DNA of 64,000 bases from Bradyrhizobium cajani (GTDB taxonomy: Bacteria > Pseudomonadota > Alphaproteobacteria > Rhizobiales > Xanthobacteraceae): positions 124,001-188,000 of the forward strand of contig NZ_WQNE01000008.1 in the NCBI RefSeq assembly GCF_009759665.1, read 5' to 3'. Made by a program: the position numbers and the translations under genes. The notes beneath the pieces were generated by a model. The model had not been told where the DNA came from, did no database searches, and was given only the letters and a program-made list of their open reading frames with translations. Shown piece after piece: positions 44,985 to 53,060 of this stretch (position 1 is its first letter; every line of letters starts with the position of its first letter).

Positions 44985-45097
44985 TGCCGGATGCCAGAAT
45001 CGGGTCCGGCGCGGGCGCCGGGCTGGTCGTTTCGGACCCGTCTGAATCCCTGCCTTGCGCTCCTTCGTATCCATCTTGCTCTTTGGAGGACTTGGTT
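44985..45097 (+). promoter_or_regulatory. ROSE-like RNA thermometer in the hsp20 leader
   Basis: The leader contains a perfect eight-base hairpin stem CGGGTCCG / CGGACCCG (45001-45008, 45033-45040). Just before the start it has CTTGCTCTTTGGAGGA (45075-45090), in which TTGCTC faces the Shine-Dalgarno GGAGGA. That final sequence closely matches the conserved 3' hairpin of ROSE elements, which hide the ribosome site of Bradyrhizobium small heat-shock genes below heat-shock temperature. The fold is read by eye, not computed. Confidence 0.75.
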
Positions 45098-45553
45098 ATG
45101 AGGACCACCTTTGACTTCGCGCCGCTGTGGCGCTCCACCATCGGCTTCGATCACCTGGCCGACCTCGTCGACAGCACGCTGCGCCAGGCGACCGAGGACA
45201 ACTATCCCCCTTACAACATCGAGCGTTCCGGCGAAGACAATTACCGGATCACGCTGGCCGTGGCGGGCTTCGGCGTCAACGACATCACGGTGACCGCCGA
45301 ACAGAACGCGCTCACCATCGAGGGCGGGAAGCCCGAAGGCGGCACGCGCGAATATCTCTACCAGGGTATCGCTGCACGCCCCTTCCGCCGCGTATTCAAT
45401 CTCGCCGACTACGTCCAGGTGAAGCAAGCCGCCTTCCAGGACGGTCTGTTGGTCATCGATCTCGTGCGCGAGATTCCGGAAGCCATGAAGCCGCGCCGGA
45501 TCCAGATCGCGAACGCTACGTCGCCGCAGATCGAGCAGAAGAAGGCGGCCTAG
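45098..45553 (+). CDS. small heat-shock protein, Hsp20/IbpA type
   Basis: 151 residues from the ATG at 45098, seven bases after GGAGGA. N-terminus MRTTFDFAPLWRSTIGFDHL is typical of class A rhizobial sHsps. The alpha-crystallin domain spans about residues 35-130: YNIERSGEDNYRITLAVAGF, VTAEQNALTIEGG and AFQDGLLVIDLVREIPE. It holds unfolding proteins in a refoldable state in the cytoplasm. The upstream ROSE-like leader implies heat control at translation. A longer frame upstream runs through the leader and is not coding. Confidence 0.93.
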   Translation: MRTTFDFAPLWRSTIGFDHLADLVDSTLRQATEDNYPPYNIERSGEDNYRITLAVAGFGVNDITVTAEQNALTIEGGKPEGGTREYLYQGIAARPFRRVFNLADYVQVKQAAFQDGLLVIDLVREIPEAMKPRRIQIANATSPQIEQKKAA

Positions 45554-45656
45554 GCGAACGCACCCTGCCCGCGAGCAGTGTGGCGGACGGCGACCGGTGT
45601 CGCCGTCCGCCGATCGAGAACCATCCCTTCGAAAGGAGTGTAGAGGGAGACGACCG

Positions 45657-46151
45657 ATGACCAACGCCAATACGAGCGCCGGCGGCCCCGACCCGCTGTT
45701 TCATCCCGCCGCACACTATCCATCCCCGAACGCCGTCCTCGCCGACCGCGATCTCTCGACAGCGGAGAAGCGGATCATCCTGTCGTCGTGGGCTTCGGAC
45801 ATGTTCGCAGTCGAATCCCATCCCGCGCTGCGCGACATTCCCGGCATGGATCACCCCATCCGGCTCGCGGACATCCTCGCCGCGATGCGCAAACTGGATG
45901 ATGACGACGACCCGCCGCCCCGCGGCGGCGTGCCGATGCGGCTACGCCATGCCGCACCTGAAACGGAAAGCGACGATGAGGACCGGCCGTCTGGCCAGCG
46001 CAATGCAATCGATCGCGGCGCGCAGCGCCGGTTCGCACGATACCGGCGCGCTCTCGCCCCGCACGATCGACGGCGGCTGCGCGCCGAGCCCGATCGGCGG
46101 ACCTGTCGTGATCCGCTTGGATCGCGGTGCGACGTCATGGCGGCGCGGTAA
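45657..46151 (+). CDS. hypothetical protein downstream of hsp20
   Basis: 164 residues. The first 110 (YPSPNAVLADRDLSTAEKRI, then ILSSWASDMFAVESHPALRD and MRKLDDDDDPPPRGG) look genuine; this block is known to me as a common companion of hsp20 genes in Bradyrhizobium. From about 45950 the third-position G/C drops in this frame but is high in the +1 frame (45949-46356), so the tail may be a frameshift product or overlap with another small gene. GAAAGGAGTGTAGAGGGAG precedes the start. No functional domain recognised. Confidence 0.6.
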   Translation: MTNANTSAGGPDPLFHPAAHYPSPNAVLADRDLSTAEKRIILSSWASDMFAVESHPALRDIPGMDHPIRLADILAAMRKLDDDDDPPPRGGVPMRLRHAAPETESDDEDRPSGQRNAIDRGAQRRFARYRRALAPHDRRRLRAEPDRRTCRDPLGSRCDVMAAR

Positions 46152-46209
46152 AGGGCGGCATCGTCGACGGGATCGAACGGACGCTGAGACCGCGCTCGCG
46201 CGGTCTCCC

Positions 46210-46836
46210 TCAACTTCCGATCACGCCGACCAGACGAGGGCGGCGGTTTGCCAGCGGGTTCTCGGCCGCCAGGGCGCGCAGCCATGCGCGGAAGCTGACG
46301 ACCTCGGGACAATCGGCGGTGCCTTCAGGCGCAATCAGCCAATCGCCCAGGCCTGATCCCTCGGTGATCCGGTCGCAGCGATAGCCCGGATGGTGGCCGA
46401 GACCGCGGGCTATCAGCAGGTCGACCTTGCCCTCGACCAGCTCGTGCAGACCGGCGGGCTGCAGCACCCGCAGACCGATCTCAGCATGCGCGCTGCGAAA
46501 CTCCGCCAATTCGAGGCGGCGCAGGTCGAAGCTGCCATGGACCCCCACCTGCAGCAGCACCGCACCTGCCGGCTTCAATTCCGAGGTCGCCTCGGCAATG
46601 CGACGAAAACCATCGGATATCCCGGGCAGATAGGCCTGCCCGGCCGCGGTCAGGATGAGCTGCTTATGCAGCCGCTCGAACAGGCGTACGCCGAGGCGCG
46701 CCTCCAGCGCTTTCACCTGCTGCCCCACGGCGGCGGGTGTCACGTGCAGCTCGTGCGCGGCCAGCTTGAAGCTGAGATGCCGCGCAGCGGCTTCGAATGC
46801 GCGGAGCGCGTTGAGTGGTGGAAGGGTGTAGGTCAT
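46210..46836 (-). CDS. GcvA-like LysR regulator with internally shortened effector domain
   Basis: 208 residues from ATG 46836, versus about 300 for the family. The winged helix is intact (PLNALRAFEAAARHLSFKLA, then VTPAAVGQQVKALEARLGVR and FERLHKQLILTAAGQAY). The effector domain begins normally (VDLLIARGLGHHPGYRCDRI) but jumps to the terminal segment (GDWLIAPEGTADCPEVVSFR, then AWLRALAAEN), skipping the central 80-90 residues. It may bind DNA without normal ligand response. Divergent from the ATC-hydrolase-family gene by about 140 bases. Confidence 0.8.
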   Translation of the reverse strand: MTYTLPPLNALRAFEAAARHLSFKLAAHELHVTPAAVGQQVKALEARLGVRLFERLHKQLILTAAGQAYLPGISDGFRRIAEATSELKPAGAVLLQVGVHGSFDLRRLELAEFRSAHAEIGLRVLQPAGLHELVEGKVDLLIARGLGHHPGYRCDRITEGSGLGDWLIAPEGTADCPEVVSFRAWLRALAAENPLANRRPRLVGVIGS

Positions 46837-46975
46837 CGCGCCGCAGTTTGACACCGACCGGCCGCGGCCTTGCAATAGATTTTCTACGGCTTGAGCGAAG
46901 GAACCATGCTTTGCGCCGAGCCGGTGTCCCCGGTTACGGTCGGGTTGCAGCATCCGCAGAACTCATGGGTGTCCA

Positions 46976-47680
46976 ATGCCTGAGACCGTCCATCCGTTTT
47001 ACGAGTCGCATCGCGGTGCAATGGAGGCCGCCATGCGCCATCGCCTCGACCTTGCCGAAGCGATGTTGTGCGAGCGCGCGCAGCTATCCGATATCGATCG
47101 CATCCGGCAGGAGGTGATGGACGAATTCGAAATCGTGCTCGCCCAGGTGCCCTATGTCGGCGGCGCGGCCAGCCGCATGAGCGATTTCTTCATGCGTCTC
47201 ATGGGCTTCATGGCCATCAGCCGCGTGCTCCGACGACACGGCGTGCCGCTGGCCGTGATCGGCGACATCGAGCGGGAAACCTACAAGGCGCAATTGCTCA
47301 CCCTGCCCGAAGCGGAACGCCTCGCCTCGGGGCGCCAATTCATGTCGTCAGAGAATCAGGCCTTGCTGCGCGAGCAGGCGGCAAAGAGTGTTACAAAGAA
47401 ACATCAAGAGGAGTTCCCGGGTGATTTCGTCTACGACTTCGTCGAGCCGGGCCCGGGCGACAGCTTCGAATTCGGCATCAACTACAAGGCCTGCGGCTTC
47501 TGCAAATTCGCGGCGCGCCATGGAGACAAGGAGATCCTGCCGAATATCTGCGGGCTCGACTTCGATGCCTATGCGACGCGAGGCATCCGCCTGGAAAGGA
47601 CTCAAACGCTGGCCGGCGGCGCGAGCCACTGCAATTTCCGCTTCTCGCCGCTGCCGCCGGACCAGGACGCGTCCTCGTGA
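46976..47680 (+). CDS. L-2-amino-thiazoline-4-carboxylic acid hydrolase-family protein
   Basis: 234 residues. The C-terminal half carries the ATC hydrolase family pattern: FEFGINYKACGFCKFAARHG, then LPNICGLDFDAYA and RTQTLAGGASHCNFRF, with conserved Cys residues. In Pseudomonas the named enzyme opens the thiazoline ring of ATC on the way to cysteine, but most relatives are uncharacterised. N-terminal half is helical with a hydrophobic patch FFMRLMGFMAISRVL. Divergent from the shortened LysR gene, a usual arrangement of regulator and target. Confidence 0.78.
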   Translation: MPETVHPFYESHRGAMEAAMRHRLDLAEAMLCERAQLSDIDRIRQEVMDEFEIVLAQVPYVGGAASRMSDFFMRLMGFMAISRVLRRHGVPLAVIGDIERETYKAQLLTLPEAERLASGRQFMSSENQALLREQAAKSVTKKHQEEFPGDFVYDFVEPGPGDSFEFGINYKACGFCKFAARHGDKEILPNICGLDFDAYATRGIRLERTQTLAGGASHCNFRFSPLPPDQDASS

Positions 47681-47687
47681 AAGCAAC

Positions 47688-47705
47688 GAGACCCCTTCGG
47701 GGCTC
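47688..47705 (+). terminator. hairpin after the ATC-hydrolase-family gene
   Basis: GAG-A-CCCC-TTCG-GGGG-CTC, a stem with an exceptionally stable TTCG loop eight bases after the stop codon. It lacks a T-run, so it may be a processing or stabilising hairpin rather than a full terminator. Confidence 0.45.
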
Positions 47706-47867
47706 ACATCTGTCCAGCCCCGAACAGCGGCGCGAGAGCGGACATTCCCAAATCGCCGCTGCGGGCTAAGACTTCAGGCCTGACCAAGGCCGATTTTTTC
47801 GCCCTGAAATACAAGGAGTGGTAACCAGAGGTCGGAGCAGGTGATCAGCTGGGCAGCGCGGGGCACC

Positions 47868-49475
47868 ATGCAGAGGACAGACGACGACCACCTCGATCGA
47901 GAACTGGCGCGAGACTTTCCGCTCGGAATGGCAGCCATTCCAGCCTCGGCAGCACAACGGCGAACCGCAATTGGGGTTGTGATCGTCCTGGGAGCCATAG
48001 CGGCCGCCATCGCGCCGTTCGCCGATATCCCGCTCCCCAAGATAGACGCGTTTGTCCCGGTACTTCAGACCGTCCTTGCTGTTGCTGACCTCATGACGGC
48101 CCTGCTGCTGTTCGCGCAGTACCCGGTCTTGCAGCAACGGGCCCTGCTGGCCGCGGCAAGCGCATACCTTTGCAGCGCATCGTTCGCGTTTCTGCAGACG
48201 CTGAGTTTCCCGGGCTCATATGCTCCTGCAGGCTTGATGGGCGACGGGTTCAACACTCCGGCCTGGTTCTTCGTGTTGTGGCACGCGACATTTCCGCTGG
48301 GAATCATCGCCTACACCCTTCTGAAGGATGGAGGCCAACCCGCCATTCAACCAGGCAGATCTTCCGCAACGACGATCGGTCTCACGGTACTCTGCGTATC
48401 AGGCGCGGTCGCCGTCCTGGCCTGGTTCGTCACCACCAGGGCCGAAATGCTGCCGGCGTTCTATGCCGGCAGCTTCATCCGGCAAACCAATCTTGGAAAC
48501 CAGGTCAATGTCGCCCTTTTGCTCTGGTACGCCACTGCGCTTGTCGTGCTGCTCGCGCGAGCCCGCACGATTCTGGACATCTGGCTCCTTGTAATCCTGA
48601 TCGCCTGGATGCCGAACTTCCTGGTGGCTGCACTCGCAAGCTCCGTCAGATTTTCGCTCGGCTGGTACGCGGCGCGCGGCTTTGCCCTTGTCGCCAGTTT
48701 CATTCTCCTCAGCATTCTGCTGACAGAGATGATCGTCTTGTATTCCCGTCTTGCCAACGCGTTCTCTCTCTTGCGGCGCGAACGCGCCAACCGGCTCATG
48801 AGCATCGATGCCGCGACCGGCGCAATCGCGCATGAGATACGGGGGCCGCTTGGCGCAATTGCGCTCAATGCCAACACCGCCCTCGCGCAACTTCGCTCCA
48901 AGCCACCCGCGCTGCAGGAATTGGCCGCGATCATGAAAGACATCGAGAGCGATGCGATGCGGGCAAACGACGTGCTTTCCGGCGTCCGCGCCCTGTTCAA
49001 GGCCAGAACGGCCAATCCAACACCGGCAACGGTACAGCAGATTGCCTTGCATGCACTGGCCCTCTCTGCCCCGGACTTGCTGCGCAGCCAGGTCTCGGTA
49101 ACGACCGATTTCGCGGACGATCAGGTTCCGGTGCACACCGACCCCGTACAATTGCAGCAAGTGCTTTTGAACCTGATCAGAAACGCCTTGGAAGCGATGG
49201 CATCGATCCCGCCTGACGCGCGCCGACTGATGCTCTCGACGAAAGTCACCAACGATTCGACCGTCCTGCTTTCAATTCACGACACAGGCGGCGGCATTCC
49301 CGATGAAGAACGTAACCGCATCTTCGACGCGTTCTTCACGACCAAGCGCTCGGGGATGGGATTGGGGCTCGCGATCAGTCGAGCAATCGTGGAGAGCCAC
49401 GGCGGGACACTGCGTCTCGCGGACTCAGGTCCGCAGGGATCAATTTTTGAACTGGCTTTGCAGCGCGCTGACTAG
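47868..49475 (+). CDS. membrane sensor histidine kinase (MASE4-like input)
   Basis: 535 residues from ATG 47868; a GTG at 47841 would add nine. Residues about 30-300 hold eight or so membrane helices, with VLWHATFPLGIIAYTLL and LPKIDAFVPVLQTVLAVADL resembling the MASE4 sensor domain. The kinase core follows: H-box GAIAHEIRGPLGAIALN, N-box LLNLIRNALEAM, G1 DTGGGIPDEERNRIFDAFFT and GMGLGLAISRAIVESHGG. No response regulator gene is adjacent, so the partner is elsewhere. Signal sensed is unknown. Codon use is somewhat less G/C-biased than its neighbours. Confidence 0.88.
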   Translation: MQRTDDDHLDRELARDFPLGMAAIPASAAQRRTAIGVVIVLGAIAAAIAPFADIPLPKIDAFVPVLQTVLAVADLMTALLLFAQYPVLQQRALLAAASAYLCSASFAFLQTLSFPGSYAPAGLMGDGFNTPAWFFVLWHATFPLGIIAYTLLKDGGQPAIQPGRSSATTIGLTVLCVSGAVAVLAWFVTTRAEMLPAFYAGSFIRQTNLGNQVNVALLLWYATALVVLLARARTILDIWLLVILIAWMPNFLVAALASSVRFSLGWYAARGFALVASFILLSILLTEMIVLYSRLANAFSLLRRERANRLMSIDAATGAIAHEIRGPLGAIALNANTALAQLRSKPPALQELAAIMKDIESDAMRANDVLSGVRALFKARTANPTPATVQQIALHALALSAPDLLRSQVSVTTDFADDQVPVHTDPVQLQQVLLNLIRNALEAMASIPPDARRLMLSTKVTNDSTVLLSIHDTGGGIPDEERNRIFDAFFTTKRSGMGLGLAISRAIVESHGGTLRLADSGPQGSIFELALQRAD

Positions 49476-49520
49476 GCCGTGTACCTATAAACCTGGCGGC
49501 GTCATGTGACCGGTGACTAC

Positions 49521-49590
49521 GTCCGCTTTGCTCCTATAGCGACCAAATTCGTGCGGCAGCGCAGTATGTCGCGATGGGCCACAAGCGGAC
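49521..49590. repeat. inverted repeat in the gap after the kinase gene
   Basis: GTCCGCTT (49521-49528) and AAGCGGAC (49583-49590) are perfect eight-base inverted arms 54 bases apart. The surrounding text resembles old insertion-associated intergenic DNA in rhizobia; this is an impression only. No gene in 49476-49685. Confidence 0.35.
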
Positions 49591-49685
49591 ATTCTATCTC
49601 GCAGCGTCAGCTGAAATTTCAGGATGTGTGCTCGTCTATGCGCCTAGTCGACCGTCTCGGGCCCAGCGGCCCGCAATGACCCTGA

Positions 49686-50144
49686 CTATTCGTCCTTGGT
49701 GCTGTAGTAACCGACACCACAAGTGAGCTTCCCTACCTTGGTGAAGTAGTCTTCTTTGTACACTTCTTTACTGGCGTTGGGCTTGGGCAGATAGTAGCCG
49801 ATAACCTTAATCCGCTCCCAGCGCGCTTCGTTCAGCAGCTGGAGGCCAAACTCCTTGCCGGTCTTGTCCTTCAGCGCCGCAAGATCGCGGCCGATCAAGT
49901 CCGGCAGGCCGTGGGCGAGGATTTTGCCGTTCGCGTCCGCACAATAGACGTAGAGGTCGCCGCGCCTGAACGCGGGATGGCCCCTATTGAACATCTCGAG
50001 CGCTGTCGCCTCATCCCCTTTCAAGGCCAAGACCGCAAGCTCAAGCATGTCTCGTGCTTCCAACGGTTCAGCCGCGATACCAGGTCCAATGCCCGCAATC
50101 AGTGACATCGCTGCTAACGCGAAACGAGGGGCCGACGCTTTCAT
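49686..50144 (-). CDS. secreted single-Cache-domain protein
   Basis: 152 residues from ATG 50144, preceded by GGGAGGG. A signal peptide (FALAAMSLIAGIGPGIAA) is followed by a Cache-like sensor fold: ALEMFNRGHPAFRRGDLYVY, CADANGKILAHGLPDLIGRD and KVIGYYLPKPNASKEVYKED. Stand-alone Cache proteins are periplasmic ligand binders, usually small organic acids. The gene ends close to the histidine kinase gene (convergent), so a functional link is possible but unproven. Confidence 0.82.
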   Translation of the reverse strand: MKASAPRFALAAMSLIAGIGPGIAAEPLEARDMLELAVLALKGDEATALEMFNRGHPAFRRGDLYVYCADANGKILAHGLPDLIGRDLAALKDKTGKEFGLQLLNEARWERIKVIGYYLPKPNASKEVYKEDYFTKVGKLTCGVGYYSTKDE

Positions 50145-50498
50145 CGAAATCCCTCCCAAGACAGGATGTGTAAACCGTCGGCAGGAACGACGGTTCACGC
50201 TGGCTGCTCTCCTACTTCGGTTTTCTATGCACAGCTTTCGAGTTGGTCTGCGCTGGTGGAAACGAGCGTTGACGACGCGCTGCGCTACCAGCGTCAATGC
50301 ACCTGTCTTTCTGCCGCTAAATTACATCTTTGTCGCAAGTGCTGGAAGATCCAAAATGCCCGCTCGGGGTCATCTTCGACGGCTTCAGCGGTGATTGTCG
50401 GCTGGCTGATGTCCGCTTCTTCCCCGTAAGCGTCCAACCGGGGCCTGCCCGGAATCGTTGCGTTTGGCCAGACCCCTGTGATTCAAGGGGCTCGAATC

Positions 50499-50789
50499 AT
50501 GCGCTACGAACTTGCCGATTATGAATGGATTGCCATCAAGGCCATGCTGCCGAACAAGCCGCGTGGCGTTCCTCGGGTTAACGACCGTCGTGTCCTCAAT
50601 GGCATCTTCTGGGTCTTGCGCTCTGGAGCACCTTGGCGTGATCTGCCCGAGACGTTTGATGGAAGCTTGCCCGTCATCAGGTCTGACGGCCCGCGAGGAA
50701 GTCTCTTGGCGCGCCGTCACCGTGTATTAGGGGGCAGGCAACGTCCTAGCCATTCCCCATCTGACCGCGAGGTGCCTTCTCGAAAATAA
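50499..50789 (+). pseudogene. IS5-family transposase, 5' fragment
   Basis: MRYELADYEWIAIKAMLPNK, then RVNDRRVLNGIFWVLRSGAP and WRDLPETF is the N-terminal (DUF4096) region of IS5-type transposases. Similarity stops about 50 codons in, and the DDE catalytic part is absent. Just upstream, CCCCTGTGATTCAAGGGG forms a small hairpin often seen ahead of such transposase genes. A deletion or recombination scar rather than an active element. The 354 bases upstream (50145-50498) hold no gene. Confidence 0.8.
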
Positions 50790-50858
50790 AGGGGAACCGC
50801 GAACGTCGGGAAAGGTGGCGCGTTTAGCGGGAATGGGGCAGCGCACTGGAGAAGAAGC

Positions 50859-51176
50859 ATGCGAACCGCAACTCTCGCGATGATTGTCGTTGCCGGAAGC
50901 GTCATTGCCTTCCAAGCAACGGCGCAACAGCAAAAGGCTGCACCTAGCGAGCAAAACAAGGAGGAGATGCACCGCGATGTGGACAGAGGGCTCAAGGCTA
51001 ACGAGCCCAACGAGCAAATGCAGCGCGACGCGGACAAGGGGGCCAAGACACGCAATTCAGGAGCGTCCGGGTACGTGGCCGATCAAGACAAGCCGGGCGC
51101 GTCTGCGCATCCTCCGGGCCGACCGGAGAGTGAGCAGACGACGGGTTCGGGTCGTCAACCCGGCGCATCGAAATAG
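50859..51176 (+). CDS. small exported hydrophilic protein, 105 aa
   Basis: Signal peptide RTATLAMIVVAGSVIAFQAT then AQQ; the mature part is very polar (KEEMHRDVDRGLKANEPNEQ, then MQRDADKGAKTRNSGASG) with two similar RD-D-G-K segments. Likely periplasmic or secreted, intrinsically disordered. No family recognised. It follows the transposase fragment directly. Confidence 0.55.
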   Translation: MRTATLAMIVVAGSVIAFQATAQQQKAAPSEQNKEEMHRDVDRGLKANEPNEQMQRDADKGAKTRNSGASGYVADQDKPGASAHPPGRPESEQTTGSGRQPGASK

Positions 51177-51630
51177 AGCCGGTCGCATCGTCCATCAGGA
51201 CGGCACTCCGGAAAATCCGAGTTACACCGGTTGCCCCATCGCATCCCGGACGGCGCTCATGCATGCTGATCGGCCTGGGCCGGCGGAAGCCTTGGCCGGT
51301 CCAGCAACTGGGCCTCAGCTTCTCAAGCATGGGGCCAACTTTTTGGAGATCATCCGCAGAAGGAACGCTTCGAAAGGAGTGCCCCTTTCGCGCCATCATC
51401 ATTCACAGTTCACGGGCGTACAGTTCATTGGCCTTCGGGCTCAAGCTGCCCCGCCCCCCGCCCGGAGTGCAGGCGGCCTCGCCAAGTGCAACAGCGTTGG
51501 CGGGGCCGCTGCCGCACCCGCGCGCAGCCGGCCAGGCGAGGACCGAATTGGCGCTTTGGGCTAAATTGGCCCGACGGTCCCGCCCTTTCGCAGCTCCTGC
51601 CCGCGCGGAGCCGGATCCGGTGAGGAAAAC
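51177..51630. other. 454-base region without a gene
   Basis: No frame on either strand has convincing codon use or recognisable similarity. One perfect hairpin, CGAAAGG-AGTGCC-CCTTTCG, lies at 51371-51390. May be decayed DNA linked to the insertion fragment nearby. Confidence 0.5.
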
Positions 51631-51906
51631 ATGACCATTGTCCTCTATGCCGCCGCCGGCCTCCTCATGGCCGTCGGGAGCCTCTATTTCGCCTGGCGCA
51701 GCAGGGACTTTCGCAAATTCCTGGCAGGCGCATTCTTCGTATCATCTGGCATCTTGTTCTATATCTATCTCGCCGATGTTTCGGTGCCTCTGTTGGGGAC
51801 AGAGCTTGTCGCGACACCGCGGGTCAGCGGCGGCCGTTCCGTCGTCCATTTCATTCTCTTCCTGGTCTGCCTCTATTTTGGCTTCGTCAGGCGGCCGGAG
51901 AGCTAG
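51631..51906 (+). CDS. small membrane protein, 91 aa
   Basis: Three hydrophobic helices: IVLYAAAGLLMAVGSLYFAW, LAGAFFVSSGILFYIYLADV and VVHFILFLVCLYFGFV, with RSRDFRKF as the cytoplasmic loop. Similar small inner-membrane proteins are frequent in Bradyrhizobium; function unknown. GGTGAGGAAAAC precedes the ATG. Convergent with the cyclase gene, 25 bases apart. Confidence 0.6.
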   Translation: MTIVLYAAAGLLMAVGSLYFAWRSRDFRKFLAGAFFVSSGILFYIYLADVSVPLLGTELVATPRVSGGRSVVHFILFLVCLYFGFVRRPES

Positions 51907-51931
51907 AACACACGTGAATGCCTGGTATTTG

Positions 51932-52966
51932 CTACCGAGCGTCAGCTTGTGCGACGCGGCGCTCGACGGCGTACACATCGATTGGCGCCCGGCGTCCGCG
52001 CAGCGGCGTTGGTCCCAATGCTTCGACCACGAGGTCGGCGGCAGGACTCGCCAAGCGTAACAGGTCGGCTGAAACAAGCAGGGGTCGATCCACCTCCTTG
52101 CAATGCTCCTGCAGCCGCGCCGCGACATTCACGGTGTCGCCAAAATAGGCAACCTGTCGGCGTGAATCGCCGCATTCGCTGATCGCCACCGAACCGGCAT
52201 GCATTCCTCCGCGAAAACGTGGCAGCAGGCCGAATTCGCGAAGATACAGATCGCCACGAGCGGCAATCCTGTCCTGGATGGCGAAGAAGCAACCGATATA
52301 GCGCCGCGACGACGGTCTCGCAGTCACCCGCCATGTTACGATGACCTCGTCCCCGACATAGGCGTGCACCTCGCCGCCATGAGCGAGGATGATCTCGTCT
52401 ATGTCGAAAAAAACGCGGGTGAGAAGCTCCTGTATTCGCAACTCCCCCATCGACTCGGCGAGGGACGTCGAGCCTACAAGATCGAGAAACAATAGCGCGC
52501 GCTGCTCGCGCACCGGTCGGCGATATCGGCCAAGAACGACGCTGAGGAGAACACGGCCGCCAATGAGCCGTATCAGCTCGTAGGCCGAGCTGATCAGCAT
52601 GGACATCACAAAAGCGAGACCGACGATGCGAGGCAAGCCGGCCGCGAGCCAATTGGTGTCGATCCAGCGTCCATAGAGTGCGACTTGCAGCCCAATCGCA
52701 ACCGCCGTGACCACGACGGCCATGACGACAGATTTGACGAGGAGTTCGCCGACGAGCGGCCATTTCGTCACCCACGCGCTGCTGCGCGAGGTGAAATAGA
52801 GATGAACCACCCAACCCGAGAGTGCGACACCCGTGCCATGCAGGCCGCTTCGCAGGTAGTTCGCAAGCGTAGCTTCGCTCGGGTCGTCGACAACGTAACG
52901 ATAGAGGCTGCCCGCGAGCAATCCTATTCCAGCCAATACGATCGTAGGCGCCAACGATCGCCGCAT
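51932..52966 (-). CDS. membrane-anchored class III adenylate/guanylate cyclase
   Basis: 344 residues from ATG 52966. Four or five N-terminal membrane helices ([59 protein letters not shown]) lead to a class III cyclase domain. [18 protein letters not shown] supplies the first metal Asp, [12 protein letters not shown] the second, and [20 protein letters not shown] the transition-state region. It makes cAMP (or cGMP) from NTPs. The N-terminal layout is a common rhizobial type. Monocistronic; signal unknown. Confidence 0.88.
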   Translation of the reverse strand: MRRSLAPTIVLAGIGLLAGSLYRYVVDDPSEATLANYLRSGLHGTGVALSGWVVHLYFTSRSSAWVTKWPLVGELLVKSVVMAVVVTAVAIGLQVALYGRWIDTNWLAAGLPRIVGLAFVMSMLISSAYELIRLIGGRVLLSVVLGRYRRPVREQRALLFLDLVGSTSLAESMGELRIQELLTRVFFDIDEIILAHGGEVHAYVGDEVIVTWRVTARPSSRRYIGCFFAIQDRIAARGDLYLREFGLLPRFRGGMHAGSVAISECGDSRRQVAYFGDTVNVAARLQEHCKEVDRPLLVSADLLRLASPAADLVVEALGPTPLRGRRAPIDVYAVERRVAQADAR

Positions 52967-53060
52967 GTCCCCTCCACAACCAGCGGAGCAGAATAAGCAA
53001 CACGGCACTTCGCGCCGTGCAGCCTATACCAATCCGAGCCTCAAAGCAGGAGTATACGCC

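Noticed and set aside
50998..51402. 134-residue minus-strand frame
   Set aside because: No ribosome site, no domain and unremarkable codon use; overlaps a small exported protein gene with a clear signal peptide.
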